A stretch of 64,000 nucleotides of DNA from Kribbella pratensis (GTDB lineage Bacteria; Actinomycetota; Actinomycetes; Propionibacteriales; Kribbellaceae): NCBI RefSeq assembly GCF_004365355.1, contig NZ_SODP01000001.1:749375-813374 (forward strand). The letters run 5' to 3'. Positions 1 through 9,490 of the stretch are shown here, in pieces. Made by a program: the position numbers and the translations under genes. The number at the start of each line of letters is the position of its first letter. The stretch's first letter is position 1. The notes below the pieces were generated by a model. That model was not told the DNA's origin and ran no database searches. It saw only the letters and a program-made list of their open reading frames with translations.

Positions 1-211
1 CGCCGACCTCGACGGTCTCGTCCTCGGCGGCCTTGATCTCGAGTAGGGTGCCGGCCACCGGCGACGGGATCTCGGTGTCGACCTTGTCGGTCGAGACCTC
101 CAGCAGGGGCTCGTCGACGGCAACCGTGTCGCCGACCTGCTTGAGCCAGCGGGTGACGGTTCCTTCGGTGACGCTCTCCCCGAGGGCCGGCAGGGATACA
201 GAGGTCGGCAT
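1..211 (-). CDS. sucB: 2-oxo acid dehydrogenase E2 (dihydrolipoamide acyltransferase), N-terminal fragment
   Basis: Only the first 70 codons lie in the window; the gene runs off the left edge. They encode a lipoyl domain: the start [17 protein letters not shown] is typical of E2 subunits, and the lipoylated lysine is K43 in the turn STDKVDTE. The E2 core carries acyl groups from the E1 decarboxylase to CoA, and its lipoyl arm is reoxidised by the E3 enzyme encoded just upstream (lpdA, same strand, 126 bases away). An AAGGAG ribosome site lies 11 bases before the ATG. Whether the complex uses 2-oxoglutarate or pyruvate cannot be told from this fragment; sucB is the usual partner of lpdA in actinobacteria. 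Confidence 0.85.
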   Translation of the reverse strand, partial: MPTSVSLPALGESVTEGTVTRWLKQVGDTVAVDEPLLEVSTDKVDTEIPSPVAGTLLEIKAAEDETVEVG

Positions 212-337
212 GACGGTCGTTGCTCCTTCGTCTGATCGGTCGAGTGTCAGCCTACGGTGCCGCCTGAGCGGGCGGGATCCGGGTCACGGGCCCGTCACGC
301 TCCAGCAGCTCAAACCTACTGGGACCAACCAGCAGGG

Positions 338-1717
338 TCAGTCATGGAAGTGCAAAGGTTTCCCGGCGAGCGCCAGGTGCGCTTCGCCGAGGGCCTCGTT
401 CTGGGTCGGGTGGGCGTGGACCAGCGGCGCGACGTCGGCCGGGTACGCCTCCCAGTTGTAGATCAGCTGCGCCTCGCCGATCAGCTCACCGACACGCGAG
501 CCGACCATGTGCAGCCCGACCACCGCGCCGTCGCGAGCGCGGACCAGCTTCACGAAGCCGGACGTCTTCAGGATCTGCGATTTGCCGTTGCCGCCGAGGT
601 TGTAGTTGAGGATCTCCACGTCGCCGTACCGCGCCCGGGCCTGCTCCTCGGTCAGTCCGACCGACGCGACCTCCGGCTCGGAGTACGTCACCCGCGGGAT
701 ACCGGCCTCGTCGATCGGGGTCGGCGCGAGACCCGCGAGGTGCTCGGCGACGAAGATGCCCTGCTGGAACCCGCGGTGTGCGAGCTGCAGTCCCGGCACG
801 ATGTCGCCGACCGCGTACACGCCCGGCACGCTCGTCTGCAGCGTCGAGTCGACGGTCACGAAGCCGCGATCAAGCGCGACCCCGACCTCTTCGTACCCGA
901 GGCCCGTGGTGTTCGGTCCGCGGCCGACGGCGACGAGCAGTACCTCGGCCTCGATCACCTCACCCCCCGCGACAGTCACCTGTACGCCGGAATCCGTCAC
1001 GGCGACCGACTCGAACGGCGTACCGGTCTTGAAGGCGATCTTCCGCTTCCGGAACGCCCGCTCGAGCGTCTTCGAGCAGTCCGCGTCCTCGGCCGGGACG
1101 AGCCGGGGCAGCGCCTCGACGATCGTCACGCGAGTGCCGAACGACGTCCACGCCGAAGCGAACTCGACGCCGATCACGCCACCGCCCAGGACGACGGCCG
1201 ACTCCGGCACGCGGTCGAGCGTCAGCGCGTGCTCGCTCGCGATCACCCGGTTCCCGTCGATCTCCAGGCCCGGCAGCGAACGAGAGTAGGAGCCGGAGGC
1301 AAGGATCACGTTACGGCCGGTGTACGTCGTGTCGCCGACCTGGACCGTGGTGGGGGAGGTGAGCCGCCCCTCGCCCTCGACGACCGTGATGCCGCGCGCC
1401 TTCAACTGCCCCTGCAGGCCCTTGAACAGCCGGTCGACCACGCCGTCCTTGTACTTGTTCACGCCGCCCATGTCGACGCCCTCGAGCGTCGTCCGGACAC
1501 CGAACTGCTCACCCTCGCGCGCCGAGTCGGCGACCTCCGCGGCGTGCAGCAGCGCCTTGGTCGGGATGCATCCGCGATGCAGACAGGTCCCGCCGACCTT
1601 GTCCTTCTCCACCAGCGCCACCGACATACCGAGCGTCGCCGCGCGCAGTCCGGCGGCGTAGCCACCGCTGCCGCCGCCGAGAATCACCAGGTCGTACGTC
1701 GTCCCACTGTCAGTCAC
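338..1717 (-). CDS. lpdA: Dihydrolipoamide dehydrogenase (E3)
   Basis: FAD-dependent enzyme that reoxidises dihydrolipoamide of 2-oxo acid dehydrogenase complexes and passes electrons to NAD+. The 459-residue length is normal. Residues 14-19 (GGGSGG) are the FAD-binding glycines, C45 and C50 in GTCLHRGCIPTK are the redox disulfide, a second nucleotide-binding motif GGGVIG lies near residue 180, and HAHPTQNE near the C-terminus is the His-Glu dyad. The start is GTG at 1717, with GGAGG five bases upstream. It is followed on the same strand by the E2 gene, so both probably serve the same complex. The NAD-binding fold and dyad exclude glutathione or mercuric reductase. Confidence 0.96.
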   Translation of the reverse strand: MTDSGTTYDLVILGGGSGGYAAGLRAATLGMSVALVEKDKVGGTCLHRGCIPTKALLHAAEVADSAREGEQFGVRTTLEGVDMGGVNKYKDGVVDRLFKGLQGQLKARGITVVEGEGRLTSPTTVQVGDTTYTGRNVILASGSYSRSLPGLEIDGNRVIASEHALTLDRVPESAVVLGGGVIGVEFASAWTSFGTRVTIVEALPRLVPAEDADCSKTLERAFRKRKIAFKTGTPFESVAVTDSGVQVTVAGGEVIEAEVLLVAVGRGPNTTGLGYEEVGVALDRGFVTVDSTLQTSVPGVYAVGDIVPGLQLAHRGFQQGIFVAEHLAGLAPTPIDEAGIPRVTYSEPEVASVGLTEEQARARYGDVEILNYNLGGNGKSQILKTSGFVKLVRARDGAVVGLHMVGSRVGELIGEAQLIYNWEAYPADVAPLVHAHPTQNEALGEAHLALAGKPLHFHD

Positions 1718-1902
1718 AGGTTCCTCCGTGAGTCAGGTCCAAGGCAGGCGGTCCCGGATCGCGGTTCCGGCCCGGCGCAATCTTGTCACCGATCCGGCCC
1801 CGATCCACGCCGGGGCCGTCCCGGACCGGGCACGTCGCTACCGCCCGCAACCGTTATCCAGGATTTCGGCCGTGACTTGCACACATAGTGGACACTTACC
1901 TC

Positions 1903-2220
1903 ATGAAGTGGTTCGGTCGCCGGCGGAAGGCCGGAACGATGCGCCGGGCGGAGACTCCGGACCAGGCGCACCTGAAGGAGTTCGTCCAGACCCGCCAGGG
2001 CGTCGAGGGATTCGTCGAGCCGCGGACGGCAGTCACGGAGTACACCCTGCTCCTGGTGGCGATCGACGGTGAGTGGACCCGTCGCCGGGTCCCGTCGGTG
2101 CAGTGGGCCCACAACTTCGCCAACAAGCTCGGCATCCCGTCGTACGACGCGGCCGTGGTCGGGTATCCGCCCCGGATGCGCGAGTACAACGCCCGGATGA
2201 AGAAGAACGGTCTGGCGTAA
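1903..2220 (+). CDS. Conserved actinobacterial hypothetical protein
   Basis: A small soluble protein of 105 residues with a basic start (MKWFGRRRK) and a conserved middle: EPRTAVTEYTLLLVAIDGEW, then an end with YPPRMREYNAR. I recognise this as a widespread actinobacterial family without a proven function that often sits next to lpdA; the label oxidoreductase sometimes given to it is not supported by any motif here. It is divergent from lpdA. The start is uncertain: an in-frame GTG at 1888 would add five residues (MDTYL), and neither start has a clear ribosome site. I chose the ATG because it fits the basic start. Confidence 0.7.
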   Translation: MKWFGRRRKAGTMRRAETPDQAHLKEFVQTRQGVEGFVEPRTAVTEYTLLLVAIDGEWTRRRVPSVQWAHNFANKLGIPSYDAAVVGYPPRMREYNARMKKNGLA

Positions 2221-2227
2221 GGACCGG

Positions 2228-2578
2228 GTGACCCGGGGCAGCAGGATGAAGGACGAGAAGGAATTCTTCGCCACCGGCGAGCTCGCCTGGGTGGACACGG
2301 CCGCCGACGGGATCTCGGAGCGAGTGCTGAGCCGCGATCCCGACGGAACGCTGACCAGGCTGGCCCGTTGGGCGCCCGGCACGTTGTCGGGCGAGGAAAT
2401 CATCCGCCACGAATATGTCGAAGAGGTTTACCTGCTCGAGGGTGAGTTGACCGATCTCACCCTCGAGCAGACGTTCCGGCCCGGCGACTATGCGTGCCGG
2501 CCGCCAGGCATGCCGCACGGTCCCTACCGAACGGCGACCGGCTGCATCATGCTGGAGATTCGTTACTCAGCTCGCTGA
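2228..2578 (+). CDS. Cupin-domain protein (ChrR-like)
   Basis: 116 residues forming a single cupin barrel. The first cupin motif is visible as IIRHEYVEEVYLLEGEL near residues 58-74 and the second as FRPGDYACRPPGMPHGPY near 88-105, with His and Glu residues suited to bind a metal. The substrate is unknown; ChrR-type cupins include anti-sigma domains and small oxygen- or sugar-binding enzymes, but there is no sigma factor beside it. It begins 7 bases after the previous gene, so the two are probably co-transcribed. AAGGA lies 4 bases before GTG 2228; ATG 2246 is an alternative. Its last 12 bases overlap, tail to tail, the 3' end of pepA. Confidence 0.75.
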   Translation: MTRGSRMKDEKEFFATGELAWVDTAADGISERVLSRDPDGTLTRLARWAPGTLSGEEIIRHEYVEEVYLLEGELTDLTLEQTFRPGDYACRPPGMPHGPYRTATGCIMLEIRYSAR

Positions 2579-4060
2579 GGCGGCCAGTTCTACCAGGGTG
2601 CGAACCGCGTAACCAGTGCCGCCGTTGGGGGTGTAGCCGGAGGCGCCGCCGTCGTTGAAGGCCGGGCCGGCCACGTCGAGGTGCACCCAGTCGATGCCCT
2701 CGGCAACGAAGTCGCCGAGGAAGGCGGCCGCGGCCAGCGCGCCGCCCCAGGCCTCGCCGGTGATGTTGGCCAGGTCCGCGACCTTCGAGTGCGACTTCAG
2801 CTTCTCGAGCATCTCGGCCGGGATCGGCAGCGGCCACATCGACTCGCCGGCCGCGATCGCGGCGTCGACCACGCGATCGCGCGCGCTGTCGGTGTTCGCG
2901 AACGCGCCGGCCACCTTGGTGCCCAGGGCAACGACACAGGCGCCGGTCAGGGTCGCCACGTCGACGATCAGGTCGGGCTGGTCCTCGGACGCCCGCACCA
3001 GCGCGTCGCCGAGCACGAGCCGGCCCTCGGCGTCGGTGTTCAGCACCTCGACGGTCTTGCCGCCGTACATCGTCAGGACGTCGGAGGGCCGCGCCGCCGA
3101 GCCGGACGGCATGTTCTCGGCCATCGCGGCGTACGCCGTCACCTGCACCGGCAGGCCGAGCCGCGCGATGGCGAGCGTCGCGCCGATGACCGCGGCCGCG
3201 CCGGCCATGTCGGACTTCATGCTGACCATGCCGGTCGACGTCTTCAGCGACAGGCCGCCGGAGTCGAACGTGATGCCCTTGCCGACGAATGCGAGGTGCG
3301 TGACCGGCTTGCGCGGCGTGTAGCTCAGCCGGACCAGCCGCGGCGGGTTGGTCGAGCCCTGACCGACGCCGAGGATGCCGCCGTACCCGCCCTTGGCGAG
3401 CGCCTTCTCGTCGAGCACCTCGACCTTGACGCCGTACTCCTTGCCGAGCTTGACCGCGTCCGCGGCGAACTCGACCGGGTGCAGGTCCGACGGCGGGGTG
3501 TTGACCCAGTCGCGCACCTGCGCGACGGCGTCCGCGGTCACCTCGGCGCGCTCGAGCGCGGCCTTGGCCTCCTTGTTGCGGGCCAGGTCGGTGAGCAGGG
3601 TCAGGTTGCCCGGCGCTTCGGAGCTGTCCGACGACTTGTACGCCGTGAACGCGTAGCGCCCCATCAAGGCGCCCTCGGCCACCGCGCGCACGCACTCCGC
3701 GTCGGGGGTCGGCAGCGCGAACGCGACCGACTGCGAGATCTTCACCGCGCGCACACCGGTGCCGGCCGCGGTCCGCAGGTCCTCGGTCTTCAGTTCGCCG
3801 TCGGGGGCCGCCCCGAGACCGACCGCGATCAGCGTCGCCGACTTGCCCGGCTTCGGCCCGGGCACCTTCGTCACCTCCCCGGCCTTGCCGGTGGCGCCGA
3901 GTCCGGACAGCACCTCCACCAGCTTCCCGCCGTACGCGGCGTTCAGCGACTCCGTGCCGGCCGGCAGGGCGACGCTGCCGCCGAGTTTGACCACGCCGAT
4001 GACTACGGCGTCGGTCTTGACGCCGGCGGCATCTGACTTGCTCAGGGTGATGGTGGTCAC
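2567..4060 (-). CDS. pepA: Leucyl aminopeptidase (M17 family)
   Basis: Cytosolic di-metal aminopeptidase that removes N-terminal residues from peptides. The protein has 497 residues, the usual M17 length, with an N-terminal regulatory domain and a C-terminal catalytic domain. The metal-site lysine and aspartate are in GKGITFDSGGLSLK at about residues 258-271, and the family signature NTDAEGRLVLGD is at about 337-348. Translation starts with GTG at 4060; a GAGGA lies 4 bases upstream and an AAGGAGG further up. It is divergent from gcvT, with about 100 bases between the two starts, and overlaps the convergent cupin gene by 12 bases. Confidence 0.95.
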   Translation of the reverse strand: MTTITLSKSDAAGVKTDAVVIGVVKLGGSVALPAGTESLNAAYGGKLVEVLSGLGATGKAGEVTKVPGPKPGKSATLIAVGLGAAPDGELKTEDLRTAAGTGVRAVKISQSVAFALPTPDAECVRAVAEGALMGRYAFTAYKSSDSSEAPGNLTLLTDLARNKEAKAALERAEVTADAVAQVRDWVNTPPSDLHPVEFAADAVKLGKEYGVKVEVLDEKALAKGGYGGILGVGQGSTNPPRLVRLSYTPRKPVTHLAFVGKGITFDSGGLSLKTSTGMVSMKSDMAGAAAVIGATLAIARLGLPVQVTAYAAMAENMPSGSAARPSDVLTMYGGKTVEVLNTDAEGRLVLGDALVRASEDQPDLIVDVATLTGACVVALGTKVAGAFANTDSARDRVVDAAIAAGESMWPLPIPAEMLEKLKSHSKVADLANITGEAWGGALAAAAFLGDFVAEGIDWVHLDVAGPAFNDGGASGYTPNGGTGYAVRTLVELAASAS

Positions 4061-4144
4061 GAAATCCTCAGTCCTCCTTGACCGGCGGGCAGACAGCCGG
4101 TCGTGACGGTACGTGCATGCTGCCTCCGCATGCTACGCGTCGGG

Positions 4145-4150
4145 TAGTTT
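4145..4150 (+). promoter_or_regulatory. Candidate -10 element of a leaderless gcvT promoter
   Basis: TAGTTT ends 7 bases before the gcvT ATG and no Shine-Dalgarno sequence is present between them. The geometry places the transcript start at or next to the start codon. This is inference from spacing; no clear -35 element is visible. Confidence 0.35.
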
Positions 4151-4157
4151 CCCCTCC

Positions 4158-5258
4158 ATGACCGAGTCGCCTGTTCTGAAGAAGTCCCCGTTGCACGAGC
4201 GCCACGTCGCGCTCGGCGCCAAGTTCGCCGAGTTCGGCGGCTGGGAGATGCCGTTGGAGTACTCCGGTGTCGTCGCCGAACACACCGCGGTCCGTACGTC
4301 GGTGGGCGTCTTCGACGTGAGCCACCTGGGCAAGGCGACCGTGAAGGGTCCGGGCGCCGCGGCGTACGTGAACGCCTGCCTGACCAACGACCTGGGCAAG
4401 ATCGCGCCGGGCCAGGCGCAGTACACACTGTGCTGCAACGAGCGCGGGGGTGTGGTCGACGACCTGATCGCGTACCTGCACGGTGACGACGACGTGTTCC
4501 TGATCCCGAACGCGGCCAACACCGCCGAGGTCGTCCGGCTGCTCCAGGCCGATGCCCCCGACGGCGTCGAGGTGACGAACGTCCACGACGACTACGCGAT
4601 CCTCGCCGTCCAGGGTGCGAACAGCGATGACGTCGTGGCCGCGATCGGCCTTCCCACGGGCCACGACTACATGGCCTTCGCCACAGCCGACTTCGGCGGT
4701 ACGCCGGTTGTCGTGTGCCGCACTGGCTATACGGGCGAGCGCGGGTACGAGCTCGTCGTACCGAACGCGGCCGCGGTCGCGGTGTTCGACGCGCTGCTGG
4801 AGGCCGGGAAGCCGCACAACATCGTGCCGGCCGGCCTCGGCGCCCGAGACACGCTGCGGACCGAGATGGGCTACCCGCTGCACGGCCAGGACATCACGCC
4901 CGACATCACGCCGGTACAGGCGCGCTCCGGATGGGCCGTGGGGTGGAAGAAGGAGCACTTCTGGGGCGACGCGGCCCTGCGTGCCGAGAAGGAGAGCGGA
5001 CCGGCGCGGATCCTGCGCGGGCTGCGGGCGGCCGGACGGGGTATTCCGCGGCCGCACATGACGGTTCTGGACCAATCCGGAACGACGCTCGGTGAAGTCA
5101 CGTCCGGGACGTTCTCTCCGACCCTGAAGAAAGGCGTCGCGCTGGCGCTCCTGGACGCGGCGGTAAAGGAAGGCGAACAGGTGAGGGTCGACATCCGCGG
5201 CCGTCAGGAACTGTTCGACGTGGTCAAACCGCCGTTCGTCACCGTCCACGTCCGGTAA
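4158..5258 (+). CDS. gcvT: Glycine cleavage system T protein (aminomethyltransferase)
   Basis: Transfers the methylene carbon from the aminomethyl arm of the H protein to tetrahydrofolate, releasing ammonia. It has 366 residues: folate-binding domain first ([21 protein letters not shown] near the start, then [11 protein letters not shown]), followed by the C-terminal barrel ([16 protein letters not shown]). An upstream in-frame ATG at 4113 adds 15 residues that look non-coding, so I place the start at ATG 4158. No ribosome site precedes it; a TAGTTT hexamer at 4145-4150 ends 7 bases before the ATG, which would give a leaderless message. The other gcv genes are not in the window. Confidence 0.94.
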   Translation: MTESPVLKKSPLHERHVALGAKFAEFGGWEMPLEYSGVVAEHTAVRTSVGVFDVSHLGKATVKGPGAAAYVNACLTNDLGKIAPGQAQYTLCCNERGGVVDDLIAYLHGDDDVFLIPNAANTAEVVRLLQADAPDGVEVTNVHDDYAILAVQGANSDDVVAAIGLPTGHDYMAFATADFGGTPVVVCRTGYTGERGYELVVPNAAAVAVFDALLEAGKPHNIVPAGLGARDTLRTEMGYPLHGQDITPDITPVQARSGWAVGWKKEHFWGDAALRAEKESGPARILRGLRAAGRGIPRPHMTVLDQSGTTLGEVTSGTFSPTLKKGVALALLDAAVKEGEQVRVDIRGRQELFDVVKPPFVTVHVR

Positions 5259-5591
5259 GGCGATTTTGGTCACATTCTGTAATATCGTGGCACAAATTGG
5301 ACACTGTCGGTACTGTGCCGACGCGTTTTGCGCAGAATTGACTGCAAGCAGTGACGAATCGGGGCAAATGTTCCGTTCCAGTACCCGTTCCGGTAACGAT
5401 TTGTGCACTGGTGCCGGGCACCGCTGGTTTGGTGTCACAGTGTCAGGCAGGCTAGCCCGCGGTTGTGGGAGATCGGCTCTGTCAAGGGGATTTGACGCGG
5501 GCCCTCCACAAAGCAAAGGCTCGGCACGCTATCCACCGATAAGTGCCGGATCCGCGGACCGAAATCCGGCCGACTGACTGACGGAGTGCGA
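5259..5591 (+). promoter_or_regulatory. AT-richer intergenic leader of the peptide ABC operon
   Basis: A gap of 333 bases without a credible gene. It is markedly richer in A and T than its surroundings. It holds a TAATAT hexamer at 5280-5285 that could be a -10 element, a perfect 13-base palindrome GGTGCCGGGCACC at 5410-5422, and a GGAG ribosome site just before ATG 5592. If the promoter is near 5285 the transcript would carry a leader of about 300 bases. I see no known riboswitch class and no good open frame in it. Confidence 0.4.
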
Positions 5592-6599
5592 ATGAGTATT
5601 GGGTCGCCTGACTCGACCGTAGGGATCGAGGACCACCCGGCGTCGGCCGAACCGGTCCGCACCGCGGCCACCCCGCACGGGAAGTCGCCGAGCCGGATCG
5701 CCTTCGACCGGTTGCGTAAGGACCGGATCGCGATGATCTGTGCCTCGATCGTGCTGTTCTTCATCCTGATTGCGATCTTCGCGCCGTTGCTGGCCAAGCT
5801 CGAGGGTCAGGACTACAGCACCTTCCACACCGACCTGGTCGACGAGTACGGCTACCCGACGATCGGCGTGAACAGCGCGCACTGGCTGGGCGTAGAGCCG
5901 AAGACCGGCCGTGACAACTTCGCCCGCTGGGTCTACGGCGCCCGCCCGTCGCTGATCATCGCCTTCCTCGCCACCGTGGTCGGCACCATCATCGGCGTCG
6001 TGATGGGCCTGCTGGCCGGCTTCCTCGGCGGCTGGACGGACCGGGTGATCTCCTGGGTGATCGACTTCGTGCTGAGCCTGCCGTTCCTGCTGTTCGCGAT
6101 TGCGCTGGTGCCGATCGTCGAGTCGATGCGCGGCGGCTCGTTCAACCTGACGCCGAACGAGCAGGCATCGATCCGCTTCTACGTACTGATCTTCGTGCTC
6201 TCGTTCTTCGGCTGGGCAGGCCTGGCCCGGATCATCCGTGGCGAGGTGCTGTCGTTGCGCGAACGTGAGTTCGTGCTCGCCGCCAAGGCGATCGGTGTGC
6301 CGACCCGGCAGGTCCTGTTCAAGGAACTGCTGCCCAACCTGGTCGCCCCGATCGTGATCTCGGCCTCACTGGCGGTGCCCTCGTACGTGACCGCCGAGGC
6401 CGGTCTTTCTTTCCTCGGTGTCGGACTGGTCGAACCGATCCCCTCCTGGGGTCAGACGATCGCCGTCGCCACGAACTGGTTCAAGGCAGACCCGCTCTAC
6501 CTCTGGCTGCCAGTGGTCGGCATCACCGCACTGGTGCTCGCCCTGGCCCTGCTCGGAGACGCCATCCGGGACGCCTTCGACCCCAAGACTCGCCGGTAG
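5592..6599 (+). CDS. Peptide/nickel-type ABC transporter permease (DppC/OppC family)
   Basis: One of two inner-membrane channel subunits of a peptide-type importer. 335 residues: a cytoplasmic N-terminus, a first membrane helix at about 50-70 (MICASIVLFFILIAIFAPLL), a large extracytoplasmic loop, then five more helices. The permease EAA loop, which contacts the ATPase, is seen in LSLREREFVLAAKAIGVPTR followed by LFKELLPNL. ATG 5592 is chosen over GTG 5586 because GGAG lies 5 bases before it. It is the first gene of the operon; the C-type permease ahead of the binding protein is not the common gene order for this family. Confidence 0.92.
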   Translation: MSIGSPDSTVGIEDHPASAEPVRTAATPHGKSPSRIAFDRLRKDRIAMICASIVLFFILIAIFAPLLAKLEGQDYSTFHTDLVDEYGYPTIGVNSAHWLGVEPKTGRDNFARWVYGARPSLIIAFLATVVGTIIGVVMGLLAGFLGGWTDRVISWVIDFVLSLPFLLFAIALVPIVESMRGGSFNLTPNEQASIRFYVLIFVLSFFGWAGLARIIRGEVLSLREREFVLAAKAIGVPTRQVLFKELLPNLVAPIVISASLAVPSYVTAEAGLSFLGVGLVEPIPSWGQTIAVATNWFKADPLYLWLPVVGITALVLALALLGDAIRDAFDPKTRR

Positions 6600-6640
6600 T
6601 TCGGCGATTGCCCCAGCGGCAGAAAAGGAGAAACCCGACC

Positions 6641-8398
6641 ATGCAGTGGAAACGGATAACCGCGGTTGCGGCGACGGTCATGCTGGCCGCCGTGGCCTGT
6701 GGCAGCCCGTCCTCGAACAGCGGCAACAAAGGTGACACCAACAATGTGGGGGGCGCTCAGGCCAAGGCTACGGACCCCACTGCGAAGGGCCCTGCACCTG
6801 ACGTTGACGGCGCGAAGAAGGGCGGCACGATCACGATCCTGAGCGACGTGACGCCTGACACCTTCGACCCGACGAACATCTATTACGTCGACGGTAACCA
6901 GATCGGCAAGCTGTTCTACCGGGCGCTGACGCAGTACCGCCTGGACGGCCCGGACCACAAGCCGGTCCTGGTTCCGGACCTGGCCGAGGACCTCGGCACG
7001 AAGTCCGCGGACGGCCTGACCTGGACGTTCAAGCTGAAGCAGGGCATCAAGTACCAGGACGGCACGCCGGTCAAGGCCGCCGACTACGCGTACGCGATCA
7101 AGCGGTCCTTCGCGCACGACCTGTACGACGCCGGACCGACGTACCAGCAGCAGTTCTTCCTGGACGGCGACAAGTACAAGGGCCCGTACGGCGCCGGTGG
7201 CGCCAACTACAAGGGTGTCGAGACGCCGGACGACAACACGCTGGTCATCCACCTGGCGAAGAAGTTCGACGACCTGCCCTACTACGCGGCGTTCCCGATG
7301 TTCACGCCGATCCCGCAGGCCAAGGACACCCAGAAGAACTACGAGCAGCACCCGATGGTGACCGGCCCCTACCAGGTGTCGTCGTACCAGCCGGGCAGCG
7401 AGCTCAAGCTGATCAAGAACCCGAGCTGGGACCCGAACACCGACCCGGTGCGGCACCAGTACGTCGACGGCTTCGACTTCAAGTTCAGCCAGGACCTGAT
7501 CAAGGTCCAGCGGCAGGTGCTGGCCAGCTCCGGCCCGGACGCCAACGCGCTGAACTACAGCAACCTGGACGTCTCGCTGCTGCCTGAGGTCAAGGACCAG
7601 TCGCAGCTGGTCCACGGCCAGGGACCGTGCACGATCATGTACACGATGGACACCCGGAAGATTCCGCTGGAGGTCCGCAAGCTGATCGCCAAGGCGCACC
7701 CGTACGACGGTTGGCGCAAGGTGGCCGGCCTGAACCCGACCGACGACCCGCCGGCCTCGACGATCCTGCCGCCGGCCGTCCCGGGCTTCGACAAGTACGA
7801 GTTGCCGGGGCTGACCGGTACCGGTAAGGGCGCCGAGGACGACGCGGTGGCCGCCGAGGTCAAGTCCGAGCTGGCCAAGCTCGGCAAGTCGAACTTCGAG
7901 CTCAGCTGGTACTACTCGATCGACGACAAGATCTCCACACAGGTCACGCAGTTCCGCAAGCAGATGTTCGAGAAGGCGGGCTTCAAGGTCAAGGCGATCG
8001 GTGTCCCGAAGGCCAAGATCCGTACCTTCACCGGTGACCAGAACGCTCCGGTGAACATCGGCAAGACCCCGACCGGTTGGTGCTCCGACTGGCCGAGCGG
8101 CACCAGCTGGTTCCCGGTGCTGTTCCGTTCGGACGCGATCGCCCTGGGCAACAGCGTCGGCCAACTGCAGGACAAGGCCCTCGACGCCGAGATCGACGCC
8201 GTGTCTGCGAAGGACCCGAACGAGCAGGTCAAGGAATGGAAGAACGTCGACAAGGACATCCTGGAGAAGTACCTCCCGGTGCTCCCGCTGTACTACAGCA
8301 ACAGCAACTTCCCGGTCGGCAAGAACATCGGGCACGCCATCAACGACCCGACACAGGGTATGCCCGAGTTCACCTCGCTGTTCCTGAAGCAGCCCTGA
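6641..8398 (+). CDS. Peptide/nickel-type ABC transporter substrate-binding lipoprotein
   Basis: Surface lipoprotein of 585 residues that captures the substrate (SBP family 5). A lipoprotein signal peptide covers residues 1-19 and ends in the lipobox LAAVAC with C20 as the lipidated cysteine. The domain opens with KKGGTITILSDVTPDTFDPT and includes GLTWTFKLKQGIKYQDGTPV, a hallmark of the family. ATG 6641 follows an AAAGGAG site; the upstream in-frame start at 6608 is not used in this reading. It lies between the two permease genes and is followed by a strong hairpin. The ligand (oligopeptide, metal chelate or other) cannot be inferred from sequence. Confidence 0.93.
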   Translation: MQWKRITAVAATVMLAAVACGSPSSNSGNKGDTNNVGGAQAKATDPTAKGPAPDVDGAKKGGTITILSDVTPDTFDPTNIYYVDGNQIGKLFYRALTQYRLDGPDHKPVLVPDLAEDLGTKSADGLTWTFKLKQGIKYQDGTPVKAADYAYAIKRSFAHDLYDAGPTYQQQFFLDGDKYKGPYGAGGANYKGVETPDDNTLVIHLAKKFDDLPYYAAFPMFTPIPQAKDTQKNYEQHPMVTGPYQVSSYQPGSELKLIKNPSWDPNTDPVRHQYVDGFDFKFSQDLIKVQRQVLASSGPDANALNYSNLDVSLLPEVKDQSQLVHGQGPCTIMYTMDTRKIPLEVRKLIAKAHPYDGWRKVAGLNPTDDPPASTILPPAVPGFDKYELPGLTGTGKGAEDDAVAAEVKSELAKLGKSNFELSWYYSIDDKISTQVTQFRKQMFEKAGFKVKAIGVPKAKIRTFTGDQNAPVNIGKTPTGWCSDWPSGTSWFPVLFRSDAIALGNSVGQLQDKALDAEIDAVSAKDPNEQVKEWKNVDKDILEKYLPVLPLYYSNSNFPVGKNIGHAINDPTQGMPEFTSLFLKQP

Positions 8399-8435
8399 TC
8401 CAAGTCCGTTCTGAAGTACTGATCCACTGAACGGT

Positions 8436-8473
8436 GGCGTGGTGCCCGGACCACAAAGTCCGGGCACCACGCC
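8436..8473 (+). terminator. 16-bp hairpin between the binding-protein and permease genes
   Basis: A perfect 16-base stem, 8436-8451 with 8458-8473, closes a 6-base loop. There is no U-tract after it, and the operon continues 25 bases later. It most probably protects the 3' end of the binding-protein message or acts as a partial terminator, giving more binding protein than membrane subunits. Confidence 0.6.
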
Positions 8474-8497
8474 GATCATCGGTGAGGAGACAATCCC

Positions 8498-9490
8498 GTG
8501 CTCTATTTCGTGGCGCGCCGCCTGGTCAGCGCGCTCAGTGTTGTGCTCGCGACGTTGATCGCGACCTTCGCGTTGTTCTTCGTCGCGCCGACCGATCCGG
8601 CCGGTGCGATCTGTGGTGACCGCAACTGCACCCAGCAGCGGTACCAGGAGATCAAGGCCAACCTGCACCTGGACCAGCCGAAGGTGCAGCAGTTCGCCGA
8701 GTACACCGCGGGAATCTTCACCGGTCGTGACTTCACCACCTCGGGCGTCAAGCAGCACTGCGCGGCGCCCTGCCTCGGCTTCTCGTTCAAGAACGACCGG
8801 CCGGTCACCGACATGATCAAGTCCCGGTTCCCGGTGACACTGTCGCTGGTGCTCGGGTACGCCGTACTGGTCCTCACGATCGGTGTGTTCGTCGGATCGA
8901 TGGCGGCCAAGAGACGCGGCACCCTCGGCGACCGGGCGCTGATGACCAGCACACTGGTGGTCAGTTCGGTGCCCTACTACATCGTGGCGCTGATGGTCGC
9001 CCTCTACCTCACCGTGCTCTACCCGATCCTTCCACGGGGTGAATGGACACCACCGTCGGAGAACCCGGGGAAGTGGTTCGCCGGTATGCTGACGCCGTGG
9101 CTGGTGCTCGGCATCTACAACTGCGTCCAGTACGCGCGGTACTCACGCGGCTCCATGGTCGAGACGCTGAGTGAAGACTTCATCCGGACCGCGCGGGCCA
9201 AGGGCCTGTCCGACCGCGTGATCACCTACAAGCACGCGCTCCGGTCCGGGTTGATCCCGGTCGTGACGATCTTCGGTCTGGACATCGCCGCCAGCCTCGG
9301 CGGCGCGATCTTCACCGAACGGATCTTCGACCTCCCCGGGCTCGGGCAACTGGTGCTCGACAGCCTGAACAACTACGACCTGCCGGTGATCATGGGCACC
9401 GTCCTCGTCGCTTCTGTGCTCATCGTCGTGATGAACCTGCTGGTGGACATCGGATACAGCCTGATCGACCCGCGAGTGAGGCTGGCATGA
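8498..9490 (+). CDS. Peptide/nickel-type ABC transporter permease (DppB/OppB family)
   Basis: Second channel subunit, 330 residues. It starts with the family pattern LYFVARRLVSALSVVLATLIATF, a basic stretch followed by the first helix, then an extracytoplasmic loop of about 80 residues, then five more helices. The EAA loop is DFIRTARAKGLSDRVITYKHA. Two cysteines (CGDRNC) in the first external loop could form a disulfide. GTG 8498 follows a GGAGA site. The stop overlaps the start of the next ATPase gene (ATGA), which indicates translational coupling within the operon. Confidence 0.93.
   Translation: MLYFVARRLVSALSVVLATLIATFALFFVAPTDPAGAICGDRNCTQQRYQEIKANLHLDQPKVQQFAEYTAGIFTGRDFTTSGVKQHCAAPCLGFSFKNDRPVTDMIKSRFPVTLSLVLGYAVLVLTIGVFVGSMAAKRRGTLGDRALMTSTLVVSSVPYYIVALMVALYLTVLYPILPRGEWTPPSENPGKWFAGMLTPWLVLGIYNCVQYARYSRGSMVETLSEDFIRTARAKGLSDRVITYKHALRSGLIPVVTIFGLDIAASLGGAIFTERIFDLPGLGQLVLDSLNNYDLPVIMGTVLVASVLIVVMNLLVDIGYSLIDPRVRLA

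Noticed and set aside
286..295. Palindrome ACGGGCCCGT between the E2 and lpdA genes
   Set aside because: A 10-base GC palindrome is common by chance at this base composition, and it has no loop, T-run or conserved place that would make it a terminator or operator.
257..1888. 543-codon open frame on the plus strand opposite lpdA
   Set aside because: It is the antisense shadow of lpdA in high-GC DNA; the product is rich in Arg, Asp and His with no recognisable domain, and lpdA on the other strand is unambiguous.
6497..8758. 753-codon open frame on the minus strand
   Set aside because: Antisense to the binding-protein gene, with Arg/Val/Leu-rich shadow composition; no ribosome site and no domain.
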